DNA from: Adiantum capillus-veneris
Taxonomy: Eukaryota > Streptophyta > Polypodiopsida > Polypodiales > Pteridaceae
Direction of reading: 5' to 3'
Length of the DNA stretch: 60,000 nt
Assembly: GCA_014529385.2 (NCBI GenBank)
Contig: CM043968.1
Span: 9,240,648-9,300,647 of the forward strand
Position numbers and translations under genes: made by a program. This document shows positions 9,022 to 18,589 of the stretch, piece after piece. The first letter of the stretch is position 1. Every line of letters begins with the position of its first letter. The notes under the pieces were generated by a model that had not been told where the DNA came from, did not search any database, and saw only the letters and a list, made by a program, of their open reading frames with translations.

Positions 9022-12000
9022 AATTTTTATGTTGTAAGAGACTATCCCAAGAGACCTTAAAGATCTTCCGACGAGGAGAGTTGAACTCAAGACCTGTTGT
9101 TCAAGAGGGAAATGGCATAACCAATCTACCACACTTGGGTGATAGAAAGGTTATACCATTTTTCTCTTTTTATTAGCGCCCACACACCCACACAGACACA
9201 CACCTAAGAAGAAGAGAATTTTAACGTCGTAGGAAACTATCCCAAGAGACCTTAAAAGATCTATCCGACTAGGTACAACCCTTAGAGGGCCCAACTCTTT
9301 GAGACTCTGTGTCCAGATGCCCTCCAAATTGAGGCCCCAAGGGTCCTTATAAACAATACAAGAGATGCCCGGACACCGGTCCTTGTGGTAGAGGCTAGCC
9401 CGCTTGGATGCAAGCTCCTAGGCTTAGGGTGAGCCCGTATTGGCTCTATGGCTGGGAAATGAGCCCGGTGTTCGCTGACTAAGCGTGTCTAGGTGTGAGT
9501 TTGGCTTGTGTCATGTCATGTGTGTAGGATGGATTCGGCAAGGGACCAAGGTTGGTATTCTGTGATAGTAGTAAGCCTGCCTAGCAACTTGTATGATCGG
9601 TGTTTACATCGCACCAGACCTACATCTGCAGTATCCACAAGTTTAGAGGAGTTTCCATCGGCTTATGCATCCACGAGCATCAGAAGCATTCAACCTCAGA
9701 AGTATAGATAGAATTGTGGCAATTGTGCCTCACCTTAACACGGGGATGTCACGTGCGCACTGCAATTGTGCCAGGTGGACAAGCTTTTGCTACATTCTAG
9801 CATCAGTCTTAGCTTAGGACCTAGCCTGGCACCCTTGTGAGCCTCTGGCAAGACGTGCATGTCTAGGTTGGTCATAGTTGCATACCCTCACTTGCACAGT
9901 TAAGTCACTTAAGCATATAGGCATATGAACAGTCACTCAAGTCATTTATTAATAAGTGACTTTGACATGACATTTATTAAAAGTAGGTAGGGCTAAAAGA
10001 AGTATAAATGCAATCCTGGGGGCACTAGAGTCGGGCAAAGAAGCAGTAGAAGAGCCTCTCAGCAAAACCAGCGCTTGGGCAGACATCAGCCAACGTTTCC
10101 TCCAGCAGCCATCAGCGTTGTCAGCCCTATGATCGCCATCGGATTTCAGCCCTCAGCATTTTCAGCATATCCTCATTGTGGCTGTAGTCCTTGCCGCATT
10201 ACCACCAGCGTTTTCAGATTTCAACCATCTTCATCTTCAGCGTTTTCAGTTTTCAGCCCATAGCGTCGTCGTCGTCATCGTACCAAGCATCTCCAGTAGT
10301 ACCCATTAGCACGTCAACAACACTGCAATACAAGTACCCCTCGTTATTGTCGTCGTCATTGATGCAATACCCCAACATCTAGCACCCCTTGCGTATTGGC
10401 TTGCCTCCTGCCTAGCTCAGCATAGGGATCGTCAGGACTATGTGTCCTTAGCACCCAAGTACCTTCAGTACCCAAAGTACCCCGCAATACCAAGTACCAA
10501 GAACCCGCATTACCCTTCAGTATCTTAGTAGTACCAAGCATCTGCATCAAGTACCCATTAGCATCTCAGCATCTCATCATTTAGCATCATTGTATCAGCA
10601 TTTTGTAAGCAAGTACGTGCTCTGTTGCGGGGGCTGGTTGGGACCCGCCGACATGCGGTGTCGTCTCTTTTCTCTCTCTCTTTCATTCATTGTTTTCAGT
10701 TTCAGTTTCTCTATCAAGTCAAGTAAAGTAAACCTTGTGTTTGTGCGGAGTACTAGATCCGAGCTAAATTTTTAAACGCTTCCGTTGCACCTGACATCAG
10801 TTGCACTTTGATGTGGTAGCAGAGCCTAAGCTTGTCAATGCCTAGTGGTTTGGGAATGCATCAAGGGCTGATTGTGGCTGCATTTTTCAGCTAGTAGGAG
10901 AGCGGCTGGTGGCTGTGTTTTTTGTCATGTAGATTCAGTGCCGATTGAGTGAGACATTTGAAAGCCAATGCGGACAAGGATTTGAATGTTTGACTGTTGA
11001 ATGTCATCTGGAATCTTGTGTGGATTAAGACGTGTGTCGATGCATGCTTTGTGGTGGGAATTCCGTATGTGTACTGTCGAGTGTGGCTTGCCATGGGCAT
11101 GCATGCATGAAGTCAGTGTCTACTGATCTTTGGTGCTATGTCAGTTTTTGACAGGTGAAATCAAGGGTGACTGATTGGTAACCTGGCACACATTCACCGT
11201 ATCGAAGAGATAGACTAGAGGCAGGAGAGAAATTGCAGCCAAAGATGTGACACAGCTATACGAACAGTTTGTCGTGGTGGACTGTACGGACAGTGACGTG
11301 GCAGAGCGTACAAGCCTGATGATGTGGTAGCCTGTACGGTGCTGCTGATGTGGCAATATCGATGCTGCTGACGCAGAATATATATTTTTCGATTCTAGCT
11401 TTTATTGGCAGTTCCGTGTGTGGATCATTGGCCTGAGTTGCCTTTGGGGCCAAGTTGTAAATAGAAGGTGCTTTTTGTAGCTTTTGGGTCCCCCTGTGGC
11501 TATAAATTAGAAGCCAGGGCGCCATTTGCTTTGTATTGTGTGAGGGGACTCATTAGAACGATCATAATTGTGATTATTCATTAGTATAAAAGAAATACCG
11601 CAAGGGGCGTCTGTTGAGGAGCCATAGCTTCTGAGAGGATAACTTGGCCCCTATGTGTCTTGACTTAAGTGTGATTTCAAGTTCTGTCTGCTTTTCAATT
11701 CAAGCTCGGTATTGCTGCAGGGATTCACCACGTGTTCAAGTGGCCAGCTGGGTTCAGATTGCATTATAGAATTCCTTGCATTTTATACAAATCAAGACAT
11801 GGTTGGGTTTGCTTCAACCGCAGCCTAATATCGGCATATGAAAAAGCAGAAAAGGTTTAAAAGGAGTGTCCAAGTGTGCATGTGTGCTCAATGCAGTTCT
11901 TAATTTTTAGTCAATAAGAGAGCACTTTGAAGGTACAATGCAGCCAATCTTTCCTGCAACTAATGTGGTGGCATGTGTTTTATTTTGATTCTTGAAGATG

Positions 12001-12574
12001 CTTGCTCACCTCTCACTAAAGCATGGCACATGCAATGCTTGGTAACCTGGTTCCTTACTTCCACTCTTCCTTTCCTTTGTCATCTAGTTGTATATGCTGA
12101 AACTATCCTATAATGGAGGATTGTTAAGTAATCTTGACATTCTTCTTGCTTTTTCTCTGATCAGTAAAAGCGGATACAGGAGCGTCTGGTCCCTTCAACA
12201 AGTACATAAAAAGGTTGGATTCTTTGTTGATTGATGTTATACAGCTAATACTAAAATTGCTTAATTTCAATGTAGAAATTTGCTTATTTTAATCAGGAAG
12301 AAGTTGGATTCGCTTGATACTTACATCCCTCCTGTGCTGCTTAGCAAATACCAATTTGAAGATCTAGGTTTGTTTGTTTGTTTACAGCAACAGAAAGAAC
12401 GATGCCTGCTACTTATGTGACAGTACAGGGATCACAGCTTGGATTTCTGCTGCTGACGTAGCTCAGCATTAATTTGCAGAAGCAAAATTGCTGTCAGACA
12501 AACCAGAATACACAGATTCTCGGTCCTTCTTACGCAGAGGTCCTGCATCATCTCTTCGTTCCAATATCAGGGCG
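8084..12574 (+). CDS. Nuclear gene for a predicted thylakoid-lumen protein (exons 1-4; 3' part not found)
   Basis: Exons are 8084-8303, 12165-12213, 12297-12367 and 12480-12574. All introns are GT-AG, and the phases (1, 2, 1, 0) join into 145 codons with no stop. Exon 1 encodes a Ser/Arg-rich chloroplast transit peptide with a VRA|S-like cleavage site. Next come SRRG plus a hydrophobic stretch and SAVKA|D, which resembles a twin-arginine lumen signal and its cleavage site. Exons 2-4 encode SGPFNKYIKRKK, TYIPPVLLSKYQFEDL and RSFLRRGPASSLRSNIRA. I associate these with a conserved plant chloroplast protein family of unproven function that I cannot name with certainty. The start has a good plant context (aaaATGGC). 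After exon 4 a GTGAGT donor is present but no further exon was found, so the gene is either interrupted or has a very long intron. Confidence 0.75.
8956..9020. repeat. (CA)n(TA)n microsatellite
   Basis: About 46 bp of CA followed by 18 bp of TA. It lies at the 3' tail of minus-strand SINE copy 2 and could have grown from the SINE's simple tail. Confidence 0.9.
9022..9146 (-). mobile_element. tRNA-derived SINE candidate, copy 2
   Basis: On the minus strand this copy shows box A (TGGTAGATTGG, 9131-9121), box B (AGTTCAACTCT, 9087-9077), and the same downstream body as copy 1 (GATCTTTAAGGTCTCTTGGG). The similarity to copy 1 is close across about 110 bp. The tail runs into (TA)n(CA)n. Confidence 0.6.
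9212..9268 (-). mobile_element. SINE candidate, copy 3 (3' end only)
   Basis: About 57 bp match the 3' portion of the SINE family on the minus strand, from the GATCTTTTAAGG block to the terminal ACGTTAAAA. Box A and box B are missing, so it is 5'-truncated, as is common for retroposed SINEs. Confidence 0.5.
9270..9746 (+). other. Probable 3' internal end of an LTR element
   Basis: No recognisable protein domain. The segment ends with a purine-rich acacgggga directly before the TGTCACG start of the LTR at 9747. This arrangement equals the PPT/LTR junction of the gag-only element at 42751-42765. Confidence 0.35.
9747..10796 (+). mobile_element. LTR related to the gag-only element LTRs
   Basis: It begins TGTCACGTGCGC and ends CACCTGACA, parallel to the TGTGACGTGACA start and CACCTAACA end of the LTRs at 38169 and 42765. 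Shared landmarks are an aagtcacttaagcat-like block, a TATA box (agtataaatgc, about 9999-10009), and downstream repeats of cagcgtt and ttcagc words. It is diverged from the 38-44 kb family and lies inside intron 1 of the host gene. Confidence 0.7.
10814..10825 (+). promoter_or_regulatory. Primer-binding site (initiator tRNA-Met type)
   Basis: TGGTAGCAGAGC differs at one base from the common plant retrotransposon PBS TGGTATCAGAGC. It lies 17 bp beyond the LTR end, a longer spacer than usual. Confidence 0.6.
11147..11760 (+). mobile_element. Family-T LTR, copy 1
   Basis: It shares an opening block (gacaggtgaaatcaaggg type) and a tail (aaagaaataccgcaaggggc followed by tctgttgagg) with copies at 47964 and 51013. 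A TATA-like ggctataaatt (about 11499-11509) lies about 85 bp before the conserved aaagaaatacc block, as expected for U3-R. It carries short repeats of a tgatgtggc motif at 11295-11375. It is a solo fragment inside intron 1. Confidence 0.55.
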
Positions 12575-13199
12575 GTGAGTGTGCTATGGATTTGAGATTC
12601 AAAGCAACACTGGATAATTTTATGTTTAAGCTGCAATCAACTGTGGGGATGACTGTGTAGGGTGCTAATGCTAAATTCACAGCACAATTTGTGAAAGCAG
12701 GACGTTTGGTGTGAATAATTTATCTTGTCCTGCCACCTGTAACAATGGTATATGTTCCTGTCTCAAGATGGGAGTTGCATGCAGTCATGCATACATGCTG
12801 AAAGCATGCATGCATAGTGACAAGAACATGCCGTTTATAAGCGCCTATACACAGATACAGGTAGTATATCTTTACGTGCATAGGTGCGCGATTCTCACAC
12901 TTGGTAAAACGGTTGCATGTAGGTATGCTCTTGTGAAATTGCATATGCATATGTCTGCACTTGTATTTCCCTTTTTGGCTCCTAATGGTTCCACATGCTG
13001 ATTCTCTGTTTAAGCTTGCTCAGAGGAGCACTGCAGATCATGATAGGCATACTGCCTAGATTTGTAGAGGATGAGGGAAGACTGGTTTTCTATCAGAGAT
13101 AACAGGGCTTAGAGGACAAGGACATGCAGCCTGCAGGGTTTCGGTGACACTTTTGTACCATGGATTATATTTTGACCATGTGGATACTCATAGAGCAGA
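12575..13199. other. No recognised feature downstream of exon 4
   Basis: I looked here for the next exon of the lumen-protein gene and found no convincing acceptor plus coding match. An open 96-codon frame at 12711-13001 has no recognisable family. Confidence 0.3.
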
Positions 13200-13450
13200 T
13201 GCAGGCTGAGGGATGCTGATTATATCGTTGCTTTGTGGATTCCCTCAAAGCATTTCCGCGAGATTGCCTGCTTCAGAGATTATAGGAGGTTGGAGTACCA
13301 TCTGACATGATATGGGGCATCGTTGCATTGCATGAGAGCGTCGTTGGACGAGTACACAAAGGTGGACAGTACCATAAGTGTGAAGCAGGGTTGCCCGCTC
13401 TCTCTCACATTATTTGGGCTGTACATTGGCGTAATCGATGTTGATTACTC
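13200..13450 (+). pseudogene. LINE reverse-transcriptase fragment
   Basis: Broken frames give PSDMIWGIVALHESVVGRV-like sequence, then VKQGCPLSLTLFGLYIGVID. The latter is RT block 4/5 of L1-type LINEs (VKQGCPLSPTLF). The YADD box does not follow: a run of G begins at 13461 and the similarity ends. Confidence 0.7.
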
Positions 13451-13460
13451 TTCTATTAAA

Positions 13461-13481
13461 GGGGGGGGGGGGGGGGGGGGG
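13461..13481. repeat. Poly-G tract
   Basis: Twenty-one G in a row at the junction between the LINE scrap and family-T LTR sequence. The length may be imprecise in assembly. Confidence 0.85.
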
Positions 13482-13830
13482 AGTCACAAACTGATGACGT
13501 GGCACAACCGACTAAACTGGGGGAGAGCCAGAGCCGATCTCACTTGGAAAGGAGCTTTGTGGCATGGCAAGGTGCTTACTGACTTGGCAAGTTGAGGTGG
13601 CAGTACATGCATGGCAGGTGGACCGTGGACTCTTTGCATGGCAAGAGGATGCATGTGCCTTTCGCGCATAGTAGGAGGACACCTAAGGCTAGGCGATCCC
13701 TACAAGAGGTATTTGTACAAAGCTTGGTGAGCTGCATACTAAGGGATGTGATATCATCTTGGGATGCCATGATACTACCATATGCAACCGGTCCCAGATT
13801 ATGTAGAAAATACCCTCGCTTTTGAGCATG
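13482..13830 (+). mobile_element. Family-T LTR, copy 2 (partial)
   Basis: It matches 48040-48360: repeated gcatggcaggtgga-type units, then acacctaaggc, a short spacer, ccctacaa and a TATA-like region. It begins with gatgacgtggca and is truncated at both ends. Confidence 0.5.
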
Positions 13831-13974
13831 AGGGCAAGAACATTAAAATTTTTTCTAATGCAGGGGATTGGCTATTTCCTATTGTAAGCCATATCTCCAT
13901 TAAAAAGGAAATAAAGAAGTGCATTTTTGCTTACTTGATTTTTGCACGAGAAAGAGATAAAACTAATCCGCACG

Positions 13975-14700
13975 CAATGGGACAGTTCCCCTGTAAATCA
14001 GACGAGTTTTCACGCGAGAAAACTCTCTGTTTTCGCATTCATTCACGATGGAATTGTGCGTACCTGAAGGGGATTAGCAATTAGCTAATCTAGTTCCTGT
14101 ACAGAAGGCTCTTGCCTTGGCAAACGTGCATAAAACCCCCAGAACTGTACATGGTCATCTGAGAAGCCCAACTAGTGGGGCATTACCATATGTGCAAAGG
14201 GGAGAGAGAGATGCGTGAGAGCAAATTATCACGCTACATAGAGCAAGGGAGAAGGCAAGCTTTCCATTAAAGATGTGATCATCTACACCCACTACTCACA
14301 CACACACACACACTGTAGCACTCTTATCAAGTCAAATCAACCCCCTCTCTTGAAATGGGCGCCCCCTCTTGCTGATGCTTTTGGCAGATGCACCTAGAGC
14401 CGCCATGTGTCCCTTATGCCTCTTTTGAGTTAATTTCCTAGTACCCACTGACTTATAAGTGTAGCAAGGGGCCTAAATGACTTTGAACTGAGCTTAGACA
14501 CCCTTTTACTACTTGGATTCCAGTGCCGATTGGCCCGACCAACTCGTGGTGACCTGGCCTTCCCGACTGCGGGTGAAACTCTCGGCCGTCGGTTGTTTCA
14601 CACTGGCCATACAATGTCCGGTCAATTGCAACTTCAAAAAGAGGGTCCCAAAAATAAAACAAAAATCATCGGAAAAACAAACAACTCAAGTTAGCAATTG
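13975..14700 (-). mobile_element. Family-R LTR, copy 1 (U3 part, minus orientation)
   Basis: Bases 14105-14600 are the reverse complement of 33600-34105, which lies in an LTR with a clear upstream polypurine tract. Bases 13975-14100 match 20690-20815 and 45560-45680. The poly(A)-signal part is missing here. It could be the remains of a different element lying just upstream of the Gypsy at 15.1 kb. Confidence 0.6.
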
Positions 14701-15135
14701 CAACGTCCTCGTGACCCCCCCCCCCCCCCCCCCAAATTTACACGCACGCTCGCCCTCTGGTCTCCACGCGACAAATTTTATTTCTCTCTCTCCAAAGGCC
14801 AGCGATTTCTTCTTTTTACCGCTCTAGCTCACTTAAGTGTATTTATTAAAAAAAATGGCCAAGGAACTTGTTAAAACCAAAGTATGAAACCTGGGTTTTA
14901 TTAAAAACCCACTTACTAAAACTCACAACTCTGCAGAAACTTCACTTTTTGAGCCTCTTGCTTCTCCCCCGAGCCTTCTCTCTTCCATCTGCTCACGCTC
15001 ACACACTCCCGCCATCACCTACACGCTTTTGGATGCTCACGCCGACGCCCTGAGCTTCCCAAAGTTCGACTTTTCGCAACCGAAAAGTGCAAAAAAGATC
15101 CATTTTTACGCAAAATTTCCGATTCTTCACTGGAT
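14701..15135. other. Leader region upstream of Gypsy gag, with poly-C tract
   Basis: A run of 19 C at 14715-14733 is followed by non-coding sequence. No clear primer-binding site was identified. Confidence 0.35.
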
Positions 15136-16165
15136 TTCCCCATGGATTCCTCCAGCTCGGGTGCACAACGTGACGACGCACCAGGTATCATTCATAGTCA
15201 GTTCACGCATGCTCCATACACATGAGTCTCGACCAGCATATATCCGCTCTGAAAAACGCAAATGTTCAGACGAACATTCGCTTGTCCTCTCTCGAGGCAA
15301 CCGTACAAGGGTTTAATGCTCGTCTTGCTGCTGTCGAAAATACCGCTCAGTCGACGACAACACGTATTTTCAAGAATGATACCCATCTCCAGCAATTGCG
15401 GACGTAGATTGCTGCTTTTGAGCGCTCACAGGGTGGTCCCACAGTCCACTACCAATTCCGTACAAAACCACAATTTCTCAAGGGAAGAGAAGGAGTGTAC
15501 GAAACTGGCCATAAACACATATTTTGATCTCCATGGGATGATTCAGACGATTCCTCTCTAAGTGCGCAATAAGGTGCTTACCTGGTGGCGCGATATGAAA
15601 GAGAAGCCTACGATGTGGGCTGATTTTTGTGTGAAATTCAAGAAAAATTTTGCAAAGATGGATCATTTCAAAGCTTACGCAAAGTTGCAGAGTCTTTCGA
15701 TGAAAACTTTGTCTTTTGATAGTATACGACGGCTTTCAAAGAAGTGCTCACCTTCTACAAGGTGGATTCCACGCATGTTGTGCACATGTATATGTTTGGT
15801 TTGCATGAGGATTCTGTTGGGCCTTGATCAAAGATAAAGTCCCCACTGACGTTGAGAATGCTGCGGCAAAGGCGAGAACGCTCCATTTGATAAATGGGGC
15901 AAATTCTGAGAAGAAAAGAAGTTCAAATCACCAATCCGGTGAGGGCACTTTGAGGAAGCGACCTCGATTCCAACAAAGATCCAAATCCCCGTCGAGGCCT
16001 TCTCTGGAAAAGAAGAAAGTCAGGAATGTTGCTATTGCTAATGCAGTGAAGAAGGGGGCTTGCTTTAGGTGTGGCCATTCGAGCCACCAAATCAAAGACG
16101 CATCAAGAAGAAACCAAGAAACCACCGGATTGTCTTTCAGTTCAGATTCAGGAGATCTCAGGTAA
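15136..16165 (+). pseudogene. Ty3/Gypsy gag (degraded)
   Basis: In broken frames there is an N-terminal coiled-coil-like stretch (15222-15407, SALKNANVQTNIRLSSLEAT). It is followed by a retrotransposon-gag domain (LTWWRDMKEKP, WADFCVKFKKNFAKMDHF) and a basic linker. The C-terminal knuckle is CFRCGHSSHQIKDA, whose last Cys is lost. The gag protein would package element RNA. Several stops and frameshifts separate the blocks. It precedes protease and RT on the same strand, so it is the first gene of the 15.1-19.95 kb Gypsy. Confidence 0.8.
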
Positions 16166-16199
16166 CTTTGATGTTATTCAAGTTGAAATCCATCACTTA

Positions 16200-16400
16200 G
16201 CGCATAGTTCATGAACTAATTGCAAGAATCAGATGGTTCCTGATTTGACACTCGAGTTAACTGATTACAAAGAGAACCTGAATTTTCACATCATGCACCT
16301 CGACAGAGCAGATGTTATTTTAGGAATTCCATGGTTTTATAATAAACAAGACATGTTGTATATAGACTATGTACATCATTGTCTTGTTTTTGTTAAATAG
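16200..16400 (+). pseudogene. Gypsy protease C-terminal remnant
   Basis: One frame reads HLDRADVILGIPWFYNKQ, the conserved C-terminal ILGxxW block of retropepsin-type proteases of Gypsy elements. The N-terminal catalytic D-S/T-G motif is not visible, so the domain is partial. Confidence 0.65.
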
Positions 16401-16651
16401 GACATGTCTCATGTATTCGTTTCACTTTGTAATCAGCTTTCTGTAAATAATGGTTTTGCAATACCAATTGTTACTGCTTTGGAAATGTTTAAAGATAAAA
16501 AGTCTTCTAATGCTCACTTTTGTCAATGCCTACTATCTGCTTGGTTTGATTCATTAGTATTTGGTAATTCTGTCACTGAATTTTGTAGAATGTTTCATGT
16601 TCTTCTATTGAACTTCGGGATTCCAATGAATCCAACCTTATCCGAGAAATC

Positions 16652-17193
16652 ATGACTGATTTCAAGGATGTTTTCCCTAATGATCTACCTCCTAGCTTAC
16701 CGCCTTCAAGAGGAGTAGATCAAGCCATTGAATTGGTGGTTGGTAGTAAGCCTTTCTTAAAGCAACCCTATCGGTTTAGTAAAACCGAAGAGGACGAGAT
16801 TCAGCGGCAACTGAAGGATTACCTCAACAGGGGTTTTGTTCAACCAAGTAAATCCCCGTGGGGAGTGCGTGTTACTTTCTTGAAAGAAAGATGACACTAT
16901 GCGCTTTTGCGTGGATTACAAGGGGCTGAGACTTGAGTAAGTTCATTGTCAAGAACAAGTATCCGCTCCCATGTATGGACGATATGATAGATTGACTCCA
17001 TAGAGCGTTGTATTTTACGAAGATAGACCTGTGATCAAGCTATCACCACATACGAATCAAACTGGAAGATGTTCCTAAAACAGGTTTCCATACGCATTAT
17101 GGTCGCTATGAATTTTTACTCTTCCTTTTGATTTGACCAACACGCCAGCTATGTTTCAATAGATGATGAATGATCTGTTGAGGCCCTTTCTAG
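16652..17193 (+). pseudogene. Gypsy reverse transcriptase, N-terminal half
   Basis: The reading starts DFKDVFPNDLPPSLPPSRGVDQAIEL and continues with EIQRQLKDYLNRGFVQPSKSPWG. Degraded MRFCVDYKGLR, PFDLTNTPAMFQ and DLLRPFLD blocks follow. These are the RT fingers and palm of Gypsy pol. The domain is interrupted at 17193 by a 359-bp insertion and resumes at 17553. Confidence 0.85.
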
Positions 17194-17552
17194 ACTTTTT
17201 TGTTTTGTTTTAGGAGTCGGGTTTGGCACTCCCGGCCGTTCCCCTTATACACCAAAAAAGTGCACGAGAAGAACGACCAGGACTATGCACCCAGGATCCT
17301 AGGGCAGATGCTTTTGTCACTAGTTTCCTCTCGACTACGTGAGGCTTTGCTTCCCCGGGAGGCCAGAATTATCTACACTCTTAGGCCAGTGCCCTTGAGA
17401 GACCCATCTTGCTGACTAGTTATGGGCGTGACAACGACCAAGTACCTCTGTTCAGACTCCAGAGGTCCAGGTACTACGGGACTTGCTTCAGTCTTCCCTT
17501 CGGAGTTGCCTCCTCCAAGTAACTTGTCGCTCACCACACTAAACTCCCCCCC
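17194..17552 (-). mobile_element. 359-bp insertion in Gypsy RT with 10-bp target duplication
   Basis: The RT codons break at ccctttctag (17184-17193), and the same 10 bases recur at 17553-17562, after which the RT resumes (NFVIVFLNDILIY). The inserted segment starts with acttttttgttttgtttt. On the minus strand it therefore ends in an A-rich tail, the pattern of a retroposed SINE or truncated LINE. It has no recognisable pol III boxes or coding sequence. Confidence 0.65.
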
Positions 17553-17984
17553 CCCTTTCTAGGCAACTTCGTTATTGTATTTCTCAATGACATCTTAATT
17601 TACAACCACAATTTGTCTAAGCATTTGATGCATATATGCCCTGTTCTCGAGGTACTGAGAATTGAGAAGCTTTATGCTAAGGCTTCTAAACGCGAATTCT
17701 TTAAAAAAGAGCTTCTGTATTTGGGTCATATCATTACTAGCGATGGAATTCACGTTGACCTTGAAAAACTCGATTAAGTGCGAAATTAGCCCATTCTAAA
17801 GAATGCGCACCAAGTGAAGTTCTTTTTAGGCTTTACAGGATTCTTTGCAAATTTATCAAGTTGCTCAGCTTACGCAACTTTTAAAAGGAGGGGTGAAAGG
17901 ACCAAAGACTTCAAGTCCTCACCGTAGAGATAATCCCCTATTGTCCGGAATGAGTGTCTCGACGAGAGCTTTTGAACACTAAAG
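17553..17984 (+). pseudogene. Gypsy reverse transcriptase, C-terminal half
   Basis: The sequence resumes at the catalytic box as FVIVFLNDILIY, where the first Asp of the usual FLDD is Asn. It continues with RIEKLYAKASKREFF, LYLGHIITSDGIHVD and the thumb region FFLGFTGFF. It is degraded by stops. The D-to-N change would abolish activity even without the stops. Confidence 0.8.
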
Positions 17985-18419
17985 CACTTGGTGACTACGC
18001 GCCAATGTTGCATATCTTGGATTCCAGCAAGCCATTTGTAGTTGAAACAAATGCTAGTCATTATGTGATTGGTGCAACCTTGTATTAGGATGGACGTCCA
18101 GTTGCAATCGAAAGTGAGAAACTTTTTGACGCTGAGATACGTTACCCAACGTATGAAAAAGAACTTTACGCCGTAGTCCACACCTTAAGGAAATGACGGC
18201 ACTATTTGTATGGCTCTACCTTTGTGGCATGGACAGACCATCACTCTTTGCGCTGTCTATGATCAGGGTGATCTCAGAGGCCGGAAGGCTAGATGGGTTG
18301 AACTTATGCAAGAGTTTGACTTTGAGATCCGTTACAGAAAAGGGTCGAGCAATCAAGTTGCTGACGCACTTAACCGGATTCTTGAAGTTAGTGCCTTGTC
18401 TATGGCTGAAATCTCGACG

Positions 18420-18423
<4 letters not shown>
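17985..18423 (+). pseudogene. Gypsy RNase H
   Basis: Motifs are KPFVVETNASHYVIGATL, YPTYEKELYAVVHTLRK, TDHHSLR and RYRKGSSNQVADALNR. The order matches a Gypsy RNase H of about 130 residues. It ends at a (CT)n tract that interrupts the linker to integrase. Confidence 0.85.

Positions 18424-18462
<39 letters not shown>
18424..18462. repeat. (CT)n microsatellite
   Basis: About 39 bp of CT repeat between the RNase H and integrase regions of the Gypsy. Confidence 0.95.
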
Positions 18463-18466
<4 letters not shown>

Positions 18467-18589
18467 GCTATGTTGTTCCGATAGCTATTTTGGCAAGGTA
18501 TGGAACGAGGTCGAAGCAGGGCATGACTCGTGTACATGCTTGGGTGGTCCAGAGACCCAAGTGAGTCGTGTTGGAGAGACGAGACAGCG

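Larger units (their letters stand above)
8304..12164 (+). other. Intron 1 of the predicted lumen-protein gene, filled with repeats
   Basis: The donor is gtaagag at 8304 and the acceptor is tgatcag ending at 12164, preceded by a pyrimidine-rich tract. The intron carries a (CA)n(TA)n microsatellite, two SINE copies, an LTR at 9747-10796 with a following primer-binding site, and a family-T LTR at 11147-11760. No exon-like sequence was seen inside. The other introns of the gene are only 83 and 112 bp. Confidence 0.7.

Noticed and set aside
11295-11375. Repeated (g)acgtggc/tgatgtggc words resembling ABRE/G-box sites
   Set aside because: They belong to short tandem repeats in a family-T LTR; without chromatin or expression data they cannot be called regulatory.
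12660-12720. Possible exon 5 of the lumen-protein gene (GANAKFTAQFV frame after a tag at 12658-12660)
   Set aside because: Lacks a pyrimidine-rich acceptor, soon reaches a stop, and does not resemble the expected continuation.
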